This document shows, piece after piece, positions 22,598 through 32,711 of a stretch of 64,000 bases of DNA (position 1 is its first letter; every line of letters starts with the position of its first letter). Origin of the DNA: Thozetella sp. PMI_491. Lineage: Eukaryota; Ascomycota; Sordariomycetes; Chaetosphaeriales; Chaetosphaeriaceae. The stretch lies in NCBI GenBank assembly GCA_021432635.1, contig MU270059.1, forward strand, positions 270,003-334,002, given 5' to 3'. Made by a program: the position numbers and the translations under genes. The notes beneath the pieces are model-generated. The model did not search any database and was not told the DNA's origin. It worked only from the letters and a program-made list of their open reading frames with translations.

Positions 22598-23613
22598 TCA
22601 TAATTCGGAGGAGATTTTAGGGTTCGTGTTGGCACCGATTGTTCTAAACCTTTCTTTCATATATCGCAAATACTTCTCCACACTAACCTCTGGTACAAGA
22701 AGCCCACAAAAAACGCCGAAGTCATAAAGGTCAATGAACCCAGTTATCAGCGTTGAAGCACGAGAGACGGTATGATCAACACCGGCTAGCCCCTCGCGCC
22801 TTATATCAGCTGCAGAGGATGCCTCGCCGTCGCCATCACTACTCTCCGTCTCGAGGAATTAGCTTAAGTAATTATAGAGAATCTATGATAGACTTACATC
22901 CACATGATGGTCAGCCACGGGTGAAATTTGGTAGTTGTTTAAGGCTCCTAGCTTAGGACACTCGCATGACTCATGACACTTGTGCAGGGAGTCGTGCTGA
23001 ACAGCAATGTCGGGCGGGTTTGTTTCCGGGATATAACTACTAGAACAGGCTCGTTGGCCATCAGGGATTCCCAACGGTAGCTGATAAGGCGAGTCACTAC
23101 CAATACCTGAGGTAGGCACCGATTGTTGTGCGGGTCGTGCATTAGAGGAGTCAGCATTACTGCTAGTATGAACGGAAGTATCTGAGAGAGAGGCCGCATC
23201 CCCTTGACTTCCGTGGCATTGCTTCGGGAGGTTTCTGGGGCTTATCCTCGAAGTTGCGGCGGAAGGTCGTTGGTGCCGTGAGCTCAAGGTCTCGAAGGAT
23301 GGCCAGGGAAGCAATTCTTCCAAACCCACGAAGTCGACTTCTTGCGCCTCGAGATTTGTCGGATCTTGATTTAGCAGAGTATCAAACCATGCAGACGATG
23401 TTGGATTGGATTTGGGCTTGTTTATCGTACGTTCGGCGATCTGAATCTTTGCCTTGAGCCTTTCCCCTGCCAAAAGTCAGCATCTTGGACTTCATCTATG
23501 GCTGTGAATGAGCCGAAAGTCGTACTGTATCGTCTTTGGGATTCTCGATTTTGGACACGGCGCTTTTCAAGGCGGTCCAGAAAATTGGAAGCCTGGGTCG
23601 CGTGGTCTTCCAT
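22598..23613 (-). CDS. bZIP transcription factor (fungal, AP-1/Yap-like basic region)
   Basis: Nuclear regulator. The first exon carries the basic region RLEKRRVQNRESQRRY, matching the NxxAQxxFR-type signature of fungal bZIPs (here N-R-E-S-Q-R-R), and a first intron (about 23526-23463, GTACGA donor, TTTGGCAG acceptor) joins it to ERLKAKIQIAERTINK, the start of the leucine-zipper-like helix. The middle is Ser/Pro/Asn-rich and ends with a CHKCHESCEC-like Cys cluster near 22960-22990. A second intron starts at GTAAGT near 22898 and ends close to 22855; exon 3 then gives TESSDGDGEASSAADIRR and a conserved-looking LITGFIDLYDFGVFCGLLVPEVSVEKYLRY tail to the stop at 22598. The zipper is short and weak, as in many secondary-metabolism bZIPs. 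It lies at the far end of the 0.9-23.6 kb block, so it could be a local regulator. Confidence 0.75.
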
Positions 23614-25238
23614 AATCTTCTTGGATGTTTAGATCAAAAATATGATCCAAGGAAGTCTTGTCTTGTTAGTGAGTACAAAGTTTCCCACTGGCGAGGTGAA
23701 GATTGTCTAAGCTTGTCATATCATTATCATTTTAGCTCCTAAGATAACACATGACGCCACAACCACTCAGCTAAGTTCGAATGAGGCGGTATTCCGCCAT
23801 AAAAGGGAGGATACAGGGTCTTGGCATCCCAACAGAATCGTCAGATCCCAGAGTATTCGTTCTTGGAATGGATCAATTCCGATGTTCATGATACATTCAA
23901 CCTGTTACAGGAAACAACGCTCTATACGAGGCTCTAGCTAACAGAAGGAACGTTCCCGCTGCTTGTATGTTAAAAACTTTTAGAGTAACCTGATCACCCC
24001 TGTGTAAACGTGAAATTTGCGGTGTTTCAGTTCTAGAAGTAGCTAGCCCTGAGACCCCTGCGATATTAGCGGTCAACTCCCTTGAAATTTGCATGGACTA
24101 CGGAAGTCCACTTCAAAAGTTCTGCGTCGGACCGAAAAAATACAACCCACCCGATGCAACTCGCCGATGAAGACTAATCACTGCGTAGAGTAATTCTCAA
24201 TCCCCAGTTCTTAATACTCATGAACCCGTCCTACAGTACAGAACCCTGACTGCTGAGGCTTCGTGCTTACTCGCTGTCACTCAGTGGCAACGCAACTTCG
24301 ATCCATTGGGGATACCAAGGAGCAGGTCAGTACATCAACAGTGTCTAGCTTAAGTTGCCTTAGCGCGTTACACGGCACTTTTGACAGGGAACCCGGTATT
24401 TGGAGGCAGAATAGCTTGCAGTTCGCGTGCTAGGGGCACATGCTTTTTTTATAGGGGCTTAAGGTTAGAAGTACAGCACTTCCCTGTCGCATCCGCCTCG
24501 GATAAAAGCGTCCCGAAGGCTAATGCATCTTCCTAGTCTCTAATCCCAGATTCGCTCGCTCATTATTGGTTGTTTTGCGTAGGGTGCGATGACCAGAAGG
24601 TCGGTAGATCAGCACCTAAAGTGCTTATGTCCCCAGGCAAATGATAGGCTACCGATCCTAACCATTGCATTGACGAGACTTTTGCCTCGACTTTTGTCAA
24701 GACTTTTGCCTGGACTTTTGCCTCCAGGTGGCCATCTATCCGCTAATTAGTGGCGTCCAATAAACCTCTTTAATAACAGGTGGGCGTCAGACCTTTTCCT
24801 GAATTAGGAAGCTATCCGCGGAAACCAGCCACAAAGCCACATACCAACTAATTATAAAGACATGCAGCATTCGCTCGCCGTCACTTTCTAAATCGCTACC
24901 TATCGCGTTCTAGATGGATATGGCGGTATATGAGGCCTGTATTTAGCTCATACGTGGATATATAGCTGGCCATATGACCAGCTATGGAGGAAAGAGGTCA
25001 AGCTAGCATCTGCACTCTCAACTACTCTTTTACTCCTCTAGTAAAATATAAGCCATATAGCTGCCAACCAATCCATCGTCGTATACCTCCGAAGCTCATA
25101 AGGGAGAGATCCACGATCGCTTTTTGGTGGCTGAGTTGCTGGCTGAGCCATAATTTAGCGCAAAATCTAGCCTATTCGCTCAACGCCGCTCATCGGGGGT
25201 CGATATAAGGTATATGCATGCTAGATAGGACTGTCAAG
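23614..25238. other. Intergenic, no gene recognised
   Basis: About 1.6 kb of low coding potential between the bZIP start codon and the 3' end of the GH78-like gene. It contains a small 12-bp tandem repeat at 24677 and an 8-bp-arm palindrome at 24962-24985 (ATAGCTGG, 8-base spacer, CCAGCTAT). Nothing else was seen. Confidence 0.5.
24677..24724. repeat. 12-bp tandem repeat, four units
   Basis: Four consecutive units GACTTTTGCCTC, GACTTTTGTCAA, GACTTTTGCCTG and GACTTTTGCCTC. The first eight bases are the same in all units. Non-coding. Confidence 0.9.
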
Positions 25239-27212
25239 CTAAAGAATTAGTACGGAGCTACCCGTGCCAGCTGCCTGGATTCCATCTCTCGTACCCTTAT
25301 AAGTTCGGCCATTGATGACGACATTTTGATTCATACCAAGGACAATAGTTCCCTGGGTTCCGATTGGCGCAACCATCTCAATGTGAACATCACCATCCTC
25401 AACCTCCACATTGGCTTCAAACCAGCCCATCCCTGTTTCAAACCCAGTCCTGGCACTCTTCAGATCACCTAGCATGGGCTTCAGCTCCCAAGTCCTTCCA
25501 CCAAGCCCCGTGATCCTCAGGCCAGTAACCAGCGTCGATAGTGCTACTGTTGGGGCCACGCTCCAGCTATGACTCAAGCTGGTGTATGCTGCATCGTACT
25601 TGTACCCATCCTCGGATCGGTAGTAAAGGCTGCCATTAGATGTTAGGCCCTCTGCAAAAGTTGACCCAGTCATGCTGTTGTTGGTGAGCAGGAACCCCCA
25701 GAGGCGGCGCGTTAGCTCCATGGCACGGTCGACCTCCCCTACATGGAGATGGCCCAACGCTTCGAGTCCAGAGATGAATGGTGAGATATTGTCGGGGAGT
25801 TCTGGGGAGACTGGACCAATGTCGTTCCATTTGGCTTCTAGAGCCTGGCTTATGATAGAAGCTTGTGATGGGGTTTTTGTGAGGTTATAGAGCATGGCTA
25901 GAGCGTTGCCATCCTGAGGGTGAAGACCTGTAGTGGTGTTGTCTCGATAAAGCCCAGCATCTTCATCCCATAAAAACGAGTTGAAGCCTGACTTGAGCCG
26001 CTCCGCCACGGCTCTCCACGAGTCAGCTTGTGCTTGTCGGGGCGACAAAGACGCCATTGAAACCAATGCATGGTAAGCAAGGGCATTTAAAGCTGTGTTG
26101 AACCCGCTGGTGCCTCTACGGCCCCAGTCATTCGCATTGACCACCTCCTGCAAGCCGATGGCATTGTCCAAGCCCCCGACAATGTACTCAACGGCCTTGG
26201 TTATGTTATCCCAATGCTTGGCAAGCCACTCCCCGTCTCCAGAGTACAGGGCATAGTCGTGCATAGCAATCAAGCCCCAGGTATGATACGGATCGCTCTT
26301 GGCACCACTTCGAAAGCTCCCTGTGGCTGGCCCTGCGAAAGGCAGTAGTCCAGTCGAGGCATTCTGGTAGTAAAAGAGCGTCTCCAGGCTGTTGTGGAAG
26401 ACTTCTCGCCCTTGGACACCAAAGGCCAGCATGGCGGCCGGTCCGCTCACTCCCATATCGCCGGGCCAGATAGCTCGGTCACGCTTTGCACCATCCACGA
26501 GCGCTGGCGAGGCGACTCCGAGAGTGGCATTGTAAGCCCATCCCGGGCGTACTTGCGGCAAGTAGCGCCCAGTGTCCGTTGGAACCATGTTCGTCTGCAC
26601 CGTATATGCCCCAGCGTACCAGATGCGATTCAAGATATCGGCATTTGGGTCCGCCGTATAAAAGAAGCCGCTTCCGCTTCGTAGATCAGGCATATTCGGC
26701 GCGAACCCGATTTGACATGTGATGTTGTGGACGATGACATCAGCGATCGCATTAAACGTCAGGAAGCGAAACCCACCACGGAACCGCTCTTTCGAAGTTT
26801 GGTAAAAAGACTTGCCGCATCGATCCGGGGTCACAGTGACCTCGAGTGCCTGGTCCCAGTCCATGAACGGACTAGCGCCCGTATCGTCGCTGATGTTTCG
26901 AACAAACAGCGGCGACTCCGAGAAGGCGAGCCTGAGAGGCGTGGTAGCGTTGCTGCGAACTTGAAACGATACCCAACCGCCAACTTCGACGCCGAAGTCC
27001 ATGGCAACCTGTGACCCGGCCGGCATGCGGAGAATGTGGCCATTCTGCAGTGTTTGGACTGAAGCTCCTTCGGTGGCGGAGTGCACCGCCGCGGGGGCTG
27101 GGTTCCGGCTTTCGGGGCTAAAGATATACTGTCGCCATGGCTCCGCTATTGCCACGACCATGGGAAGTACAAATAGCAAACCCAGGAAAGTGAAAGGGGT
27201 GCTCCTCTTCAT
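25239..27212 (-). CDS. Secreted six-hairpin glycosidase, GH78 alpha-L-rhamnosidase-like
   Basis: A single 657-residue frame without introns. The signal peptide (MKRSTPFTFLGLLFVLPMVVAIA) shows export. A beta-rich N-terminal region (FGVEVGGWVSFQV, RFRGGFRFLTF) precedes an (alpha/alpha)6 barrel with ALVDGAKRDRAIWPGDMGVS, the acidic motif where GH78-type enzymes place their catalytic acid, then PYHTWGLIAMHDYALYSGD, VNANDWGRRGTSGFNTALNA and YKYDAAYTSLSHSWSVAPT. A C-terminal beta-sandwich (ELKPMLGDLKSARTGFETGMG) closes it. Several N-x-S/T sites are present. Expected role is release of L-rhamnose or a related sugar from plant or microbial glycosides outside the cell; the exact substrate cannot be read. 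Full length, no defect seen. The neighbouring NLR-like gene lies on the same strand but is probably unrelated. Confidence 0.85.
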   Translation of the reverse strand: MKRSTPFTFLGLLFVLPMVVAIAEPWRQYIFSPESRNPAPAAVHSATEGASVQTLQNGHILRMPAGSQVAMDFGVEVGGWVSFQVRSNATTPLRLAFSESPLFVRNISDDTGASPFMDWDQALEVTVTPDRCGKSFYQTSKERFRGGFRFLTFNAIADVIVHNITCQIGFAPNMPDLRSGSGFFYTADPNADILNRIWYAGAYTVQTNMVPTDTGRYLPQVRPGWAYNATLGVASPALVDGAKRDRAIWPGDMGVSGPAAMLAFGVQGREVFHNSLETLFYYQNASTGLLPFAGPATGSFRSGAKSDPYHTWGLIAMHDYALYSGDGEWLAKHWDNITKAVEYIVGGLDNAIGLQEVVNANDWGRRGTSGFNTALNALAYHALVSMASLSPRQAQADSWRAVAERLKSGFNSFLWDEDAGLYRDNTTTGLHPQDGNALAMLYNLTKTPSQASIISQALEAKWNDIGPVSPELPDNISPFISGLEALGHLHVGEVDRAMELTRRLWGFLLTNNSMTGSTFAEGLTSNGSLYYRSEDGYKYDAAYTSLSHSWSVAPTVALSTLVTGLRITGLGGRTWELKPMLGDLKSARTGFETGMGWFEANVEVEDGDVHIEMVAPIGTQGTIVLGMNQNVVINGRTYKGTRDGIQAAGTGSSVLIL

Positions 27213-27881
27213 CTCGGAATTGCGTCGTTGGCGGGATCACTATAGTGTGTACGTTCAAGCGAGGATGCCCGCTCAACACGTAGCGTTCGGCACGTATTTG
27301 ACGGCGCATAAGTAGTTCGGGACGTTTGCCCACCCTCGGTTCTATATTCACCGAGGACTGCAGGCTAAGACCAGAGCGAGCTAGACGTCCAACTCGGCCG
27401 CTGAATAAACATTCATAATGTCTCATCTGCTCTCCCTTCCACGAGTGGGGGAGTAGGTGTCTTCACTGCGGGGAGTATCCACCTACCCCGCATCCAAGAC
27501 CAGTTCTTGGGGTTTACAGCTGTGGGGACCGGCTGTGGAAGACATTAACTATGAGATGAAAGTAGAAGAGATGTTAGACCGGCCTGGGCACAAGTAGATT
27601 CTTGGCGTCTCTATCTAGCAAGGTTTCTGTGCCTGAAGTACCCGACGTAGGTTAGTTCATCTTGGGTGTACTAAGGCCCTCAAATTCATAAAAAGCCGAG
27701 CAGAGAGCGTAATGAAGAAGAATGTTTGGACGGCTGTAGCGAACACCGCAGCAATTGGCACTCGTTGTTTGAGACCAATCAACTCTTTGTTGATAATGGC
27801 AATCCACGGCTAGCGTTGCCATGCTAGTGACGATTCTGGCCGCTGGATAGCATATGCTAATGAACGAATTGCCCTCCTATA

Positions 27882-30800
27882 TCATCTACCAAGCTGCTTG
27901 AGCTCTTCACGAGCAGCTTCGAGAAGTTCCTCGGAACGGAGTGTGCTTGAATGGTCCTGTTCAAATACCTTGTTCTTGAGAGGAACCACGCGTTCAAGAA
28001 TTTCAATTGCCCTCTCCACTCTCCCATCACTGAGATAGGCCTTTGCTAGCTCATGCTCCGAGCTTAGCCGAGAGATGTCCTCCTCGTCGAGTATCTTCTT
28101 CTGTATTGCTACAATATACTCGAGCATTTGAATGGCATCTTTGGTCCGTCCGTCACCAAGGTAGGCGCATCCAAGATTATGCTTAGAGTTTAGCCGAGCG
28201 GGGTCATCCTCGTCGAGNNNNNNNNNNNNNNNNNNNNNNNNNNNNNNNNNNNNNNNNNNNNNNNNNNNNNNNNNNNNNNNNNNNNNNNNNNNNNNNNNNN
28301 NNNNNNNNNNNNNNNNNNNNNNNNNNNNNNNNNNNNNNNNNNNNNNNNNNNNNNNNNNNNNNNNNNNNNNNNNNNNNNNNNNNNNNNNNNNNNNNNNNNN
28401 NNNNNNNNNNNNNNNNNNNNNNNNNNNNNNNNNNNNNNNNNNNNNNNNNNNNNNNNNNNNNNNNNNNNNNNNNNNNNNNNNNNNNNNNNNNNNNNNNNNN
28501 NNNNNNNGCATCTTTGGTCCGTCCGTCATCAAGGTAGGCGCTTGCGAGATTATTCTCCGAGATTAGCCGAGAGAGGTTCTCTTCGTCGAGTATCTTCTTC
28601 TGTATTGCTACAATATACTCGAGCATTTGAATGGCTTCTTTGGTCTGTCCGTCACCAAGGTAGGCGCATGCGAGATTATGCTCAGAGTTTAGCCGAGTGG
28701 GGTCCTCCTCGTTAAGCGTCCTTCTCTCTATTGCTATAATGTACTCGAGCTTTCGAATAGCATCTTTGGTCCGTCTACCGTTGAGGAATGCGCTTGCGAG
28801 CCAGCGCTCTGCCGTTAGTCGATCAGGGGCTTCCTCGGATAGCTGAGTCTCCGTCCATTGAGAAACTTGTTCGAAATACTTAATAGAGTCTTTGAACCGC
28901 CGGTCTTCGTGTAGATATCTTCCCACTTGGGATAACAAATCGAATCGAGCGCGAATCTTGTGTTCCTTGCTTCCGTCAAGCAGTCGGAGGGCGTGAGGCA
29001 AATATGCTGACCATAGCTGCTTGTTTTGAGGAATCTCTGGGGGCAATCGCATGTTGATATTCTCAAGTGCCTTGATTGCAGTCTCGTCCGTACGCCCCTT
29101 CCTCTGAATCCAGACCCGAGTTGCCAAATGCACGAGACTATGCATGTCATAGACATCATTTTCTCGGCTGACCAGAAAGGCGTAGTCCAAAAGCGTACCG
29201 ATGGTTTGCTCCATCTCCTCCTCCACTGGCAAAATAAGCAAAAGCGACCGAGGAATGGCTTTCGGCTCGATACACGAAATAAACGACAGCAAATCGGCAG
29301 CGTTGTTATTAGTCTTCTGAATTTGGTCGAAAGATACAAGCCAGGTCGTAGCCACTGCATTCTGCGACCCTCTGTACCGCGTGCTGTCTTGGAATTCCCG
29401 GCTCATTAGACTAACTAGCTCCGGCTCAGGCCTTTGCAGTAGATCCAGGTATCTTTGGAGAGACGACCGGTTTCGGTTTAGGTAAGCTGCAGCTTGTGCA
29501 ATGGCCAGCGGTAAGTGTGTCAACTCGCACAGGAGCTTTCTGATCAGTTCTTTTTCTTGAAGCAGTTGCTTGCGAATAAGCAACTTCCCGAGAAAATCCT
29601 CAGCCTCGCTCTGATTCATCTCGTGGATCTCAACAATGTCACTGCCGGCCACGGATTGACCAACGTCCATCGACCGTGATGTAAAGATAGTCAATCCGGT
29701 ATCACTATCGGGGAGGTAGTCGTAGAGGTTGGGCTGTCCGAATAGGATGTCATGGTCGTCGACATTATCAACAACCAGCACCCATTTTCCGGCATCTTCC
29801 AAACTCAGATGTTTCTTCACCGACATTTTTGGGTCTTCTTCGTCGAGGTTAAAGGCAACTCCAAATGCTTTCCCAATCTCCATATAGGCCTGCTCAAAGC
29901 TTGCTTCGCTCAACGCCGATACCCAGAGGACACTGTACTCTGGTTGATTGTCCTTGACCCAATACGCCAGTTGCAGCGCCATCTGCGTCTTGCCGATACC
30001 GCCCAGCCCGACTATTGCAAGCTTCTGAGAGTCTTTCCTGATAAATAACTTTTGTTTGAGGTCTTCCAATATCGCATTGCGGCCAGTAAAGTTTCTGTTC
30101 CGGCAGAACGGGATGTGATACCGGATGGGGGTTAGCCTGCGTTGTTGGGGCGTCGAGTTGCCTGGAGAGTATTTGTGAATATAGTTCCTGGGTACGTTTG
30201 CCAATGACGCAGTGATCAACTCACGCTTCTCTAGCGCACTACGGTAGATATCTTGAATATTTCTTCGCACTAGTTTCAGATTGTCTTGATCCTCCTGGCT
30301 TGTTCCGAATTTACATATACTTCGATGGTCGGCGTTCAGTTTGACCACATTCTCTCGATCGCCTGGCAAATGCAGATAGGCATTTTCTCGCGGTACAACC
30401 TTGATGGCAGTCAGCATGAGTATAATATTCCATGCTGGCGATAATAAGCTTACATTGTCGCGGGCGCCCCAGAATGAAACTATTTCATATTCGAGTATTT
30501 GTTGCCTCCAATGCTCCTGCATAATCCGAGAGAATATGCTGCCTCTTTCCAGTACTTCCAGCACGTCGTCGCCTTTTTGCAGCCCCGTCGTCATCGCAAT
30601 CTTTGATGCAACTTTCCCTAGGCTCACTAGTTTCCTGTCCCCACCATGATGCGGTGTGGCGAAGAACACCAAGCTCGAGGTTGCAGCTTTTATTGGCATG
30701 TATCTTCGATTGGTTTGTGAATTGATCAACGCTTGCTTTACCAGCAGGCCACCCATGCTGTGGCATATAAAGATGATCGGCCGAGTCTCCTTATCATCCC

Positions 30801-31190
30801 TCTCAGCTCGGATCGCTTCGAGCAGTTCATTTGCTTTGCCAATAAAGGTGTCTCTGTCTTGGCCGTAAACCGCTGTTGCATTGTATTCGTACAGGAAGAT
30901 TCGCGGGTTCGGAACGGCGTGTGGAAGATCGTCGCGAAGCCATAGTCGACCGTCGGGTCCGCTAGGCGTGCGCCAGGCGTCCCAGGCATGCTCGGCATCA
31001 CTTTTGCTTCGTGGATTCAGGCCATGCACGGCAATGATGCTAAGGCATTCAGATATTTGACCATGTGGAGGGGTGGCTAGGCTGCGGGGAGATTTTACTT
31101 ACTCAGCTTTCGCAGCGCCCTCGGGCGCGCTAGCGTCTGGGAATAGCTGGCGCAGCGGCTGTCGTACATCAGTAAATGAGTTAGAGATAC
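27882..31190 (-). CDS. NLR-like protein: alpha/beta-hydrolase, NB-ARC, TPR repeats (contains assembly gap)
   Basis: Fungal STAND/NLR-type protein, a class tied to non-self recognition. N-terminal lipase-like hydrolase: IIAVHGLNPRS, nucleophile Ser in IFICHSMGGLLVKQAL, and FFATPHHGG. Then an NB-ARC domain: P-loop LAIVGLGGIGKTQMALQLA, Walker B KWVLVVDNVDD, LTIFTSRS and LTHLPLAIAQAAAYL. Then kinesin-light-chain-like TPRs of 42 residues (126 bp), nearly identical between units (AIQMLEYIVAIQKKI, ...SEHNLACAYLGDG), ending with a diverged last unit. N bases at 28218-28507 interrupt the array and put the two sides in different frames; this is an assembly effect (see findings). A 63-bp intron near 31125-31038 joins GAAKAD to IIAVHGLNP; the preceding exon reaches about 31190, where it starts at a CATAG acceptor, so the true first exon lies further upstream and is unresolved. 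Confidence 0.85.
28218..28507. other. Assembly gap (290 N)
   Basis: Run of N inside the TPR array of the NLR-like gene. The flanking sequence is near-identical 126-bp repeats, which explains why assembly failed here. Confidence 0.98.
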
Positions 31191-31339
31191 CTATGGGACA
31201 CCAACCATATTGTCATGATATTTTTCCGTTAGCGGTCTTCAGAATGAATCGAGTGCGAGATGCCGAGGAGGAAGGACCTGGCACCTTGTACCATGCTCGT
31301 CAGCCTGATGCGACTGAAGGGACAATGGTTGCGTAGGTA

Positions 31340-32711
31340 CAGTATCTACCCCGCACAGATACGCAGCACGCAGCTGCCCAACCAATCAATATCGGAGAAG
31401 GACGGTCATGCCCGTGCCCCGTGTAAATAAATAGAGGGCGTATCTCTAATAACATTGGATTGACTAAAATGATAGTTGGAACAAGCGAGGATATATCCTA
31501 GGATTCGTCCCGTGCCACCGATCATCGATGCTATGCTACGTGCCTTATTCTAGAAAGATGAAAGAAAAAAAGAATGAGAAAAGGTACCTAGGTATCTAAC
31601 CTCGCTCCCAAGAGGCATGTCGCAGGGTGCACTACCGATTGGGAGGCTGTGCATTGATGATAGCTTTGCTTGGCGCCCCGGTGACGTTCAGACTGGAGAT
31701 AGAGGGTAAGCAAAAGACTCAGCTTTTGCATTTCGGTTTCACGCACGAGATTTTGCGCCGGAAACAATCCCGACGAATAGCTTGAGTTCATACGCCCAAG
31801 TGCCCTTGGCGACGGGTCTTCTGAAATTAGGCTCCTGCCAATCCTGCTTCCAAGGATAAGGCAATCGAGTGTAAACTCTATTCCACCCAACTCAGCAATG
31901 AAAGGAGGTTGCGTAGTCTTCCTGGGAGTAGCACCAAAGTGAGTTCAAATTTCCATCAAGACAACGAACGAAAGAGACATGGCAAAGCCACACACGATGT
32001 GGCAATCCGTATACGACCAACTACTGAATATGCCGTTATTGCCAAACATACCAACCCCTTGCGTTTATTCCTAAATTATTGAGTGTAAATATCTTGCGTT
32101 CCATCCAGCAGACATTATTTGCAATATAATGGTGGTTCTAAGACGGAATTTTTTCTCGCTAGCCCACATGTAGACAGAGAGATCGACCAAGTCTCAGACG
32201 GTTCTGGACAATGAAGACATATAATGCCTTGGCACGCTGGTCTCAACCATTGTCGTAGACGTAGTGGCATAATGTGAACCAATGCTTTGTTGGCGCCTCA
32301 CCGGCCCCGCATGCTTCCGGCGTAGTACTTTCAGATAATTGCTTTTATTGGAACAGATAGTCACCTTTATTGGAACTTATGTTAGGAGAGGTACCGTTGT
32401 TGGAATATAAAAGCGTATCCGAATTGATCTGCCCTACTTAAATGACTTACTGATATCTTCTCCGCCCCCCTGAGAAGCGTAGGAAGACCCCATCACGGCT
32501 TCCATAAAACCGCTCACGTATACTTTTGCCCACATCTCTTCGCGCACCTGTCTAGATTATGTGAAATCAAAACCATTACGTTTCCCCGATTCTCCTCTAA
32601 ACAGCAGTATTACTTCCATCGCCGTGCAACTCTGTTCGAATCCCTTCGTTGGTGTGCTCATTGCTTCCATCGGCGACCCCACTGCGGAGTTATCCTCCGA
32701 CAACTTTCATC
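31340..32711. other. Intergenic, upstream of the triterpene cyclase
   Basis: About 1.4 kb. No frame had recognisable domains or matching splice sites. A pyrimidine-rich stretch precedes the cyclase start at 32712. Probably the promoters of the two neighbouring genes. Confidence 0.45.

Noticed and set aside
24677..24724. CRISPR-like array
   Set aside because: Direct 12-bp tandem units without spacers in a eukaryotic genome; a minisatellite.
32625..32650. GTTCGAATCCC, resembling a tRNA T-loop
   Set aside because: No acceptor stem, D-arm or anticodon arm can be folded around it.
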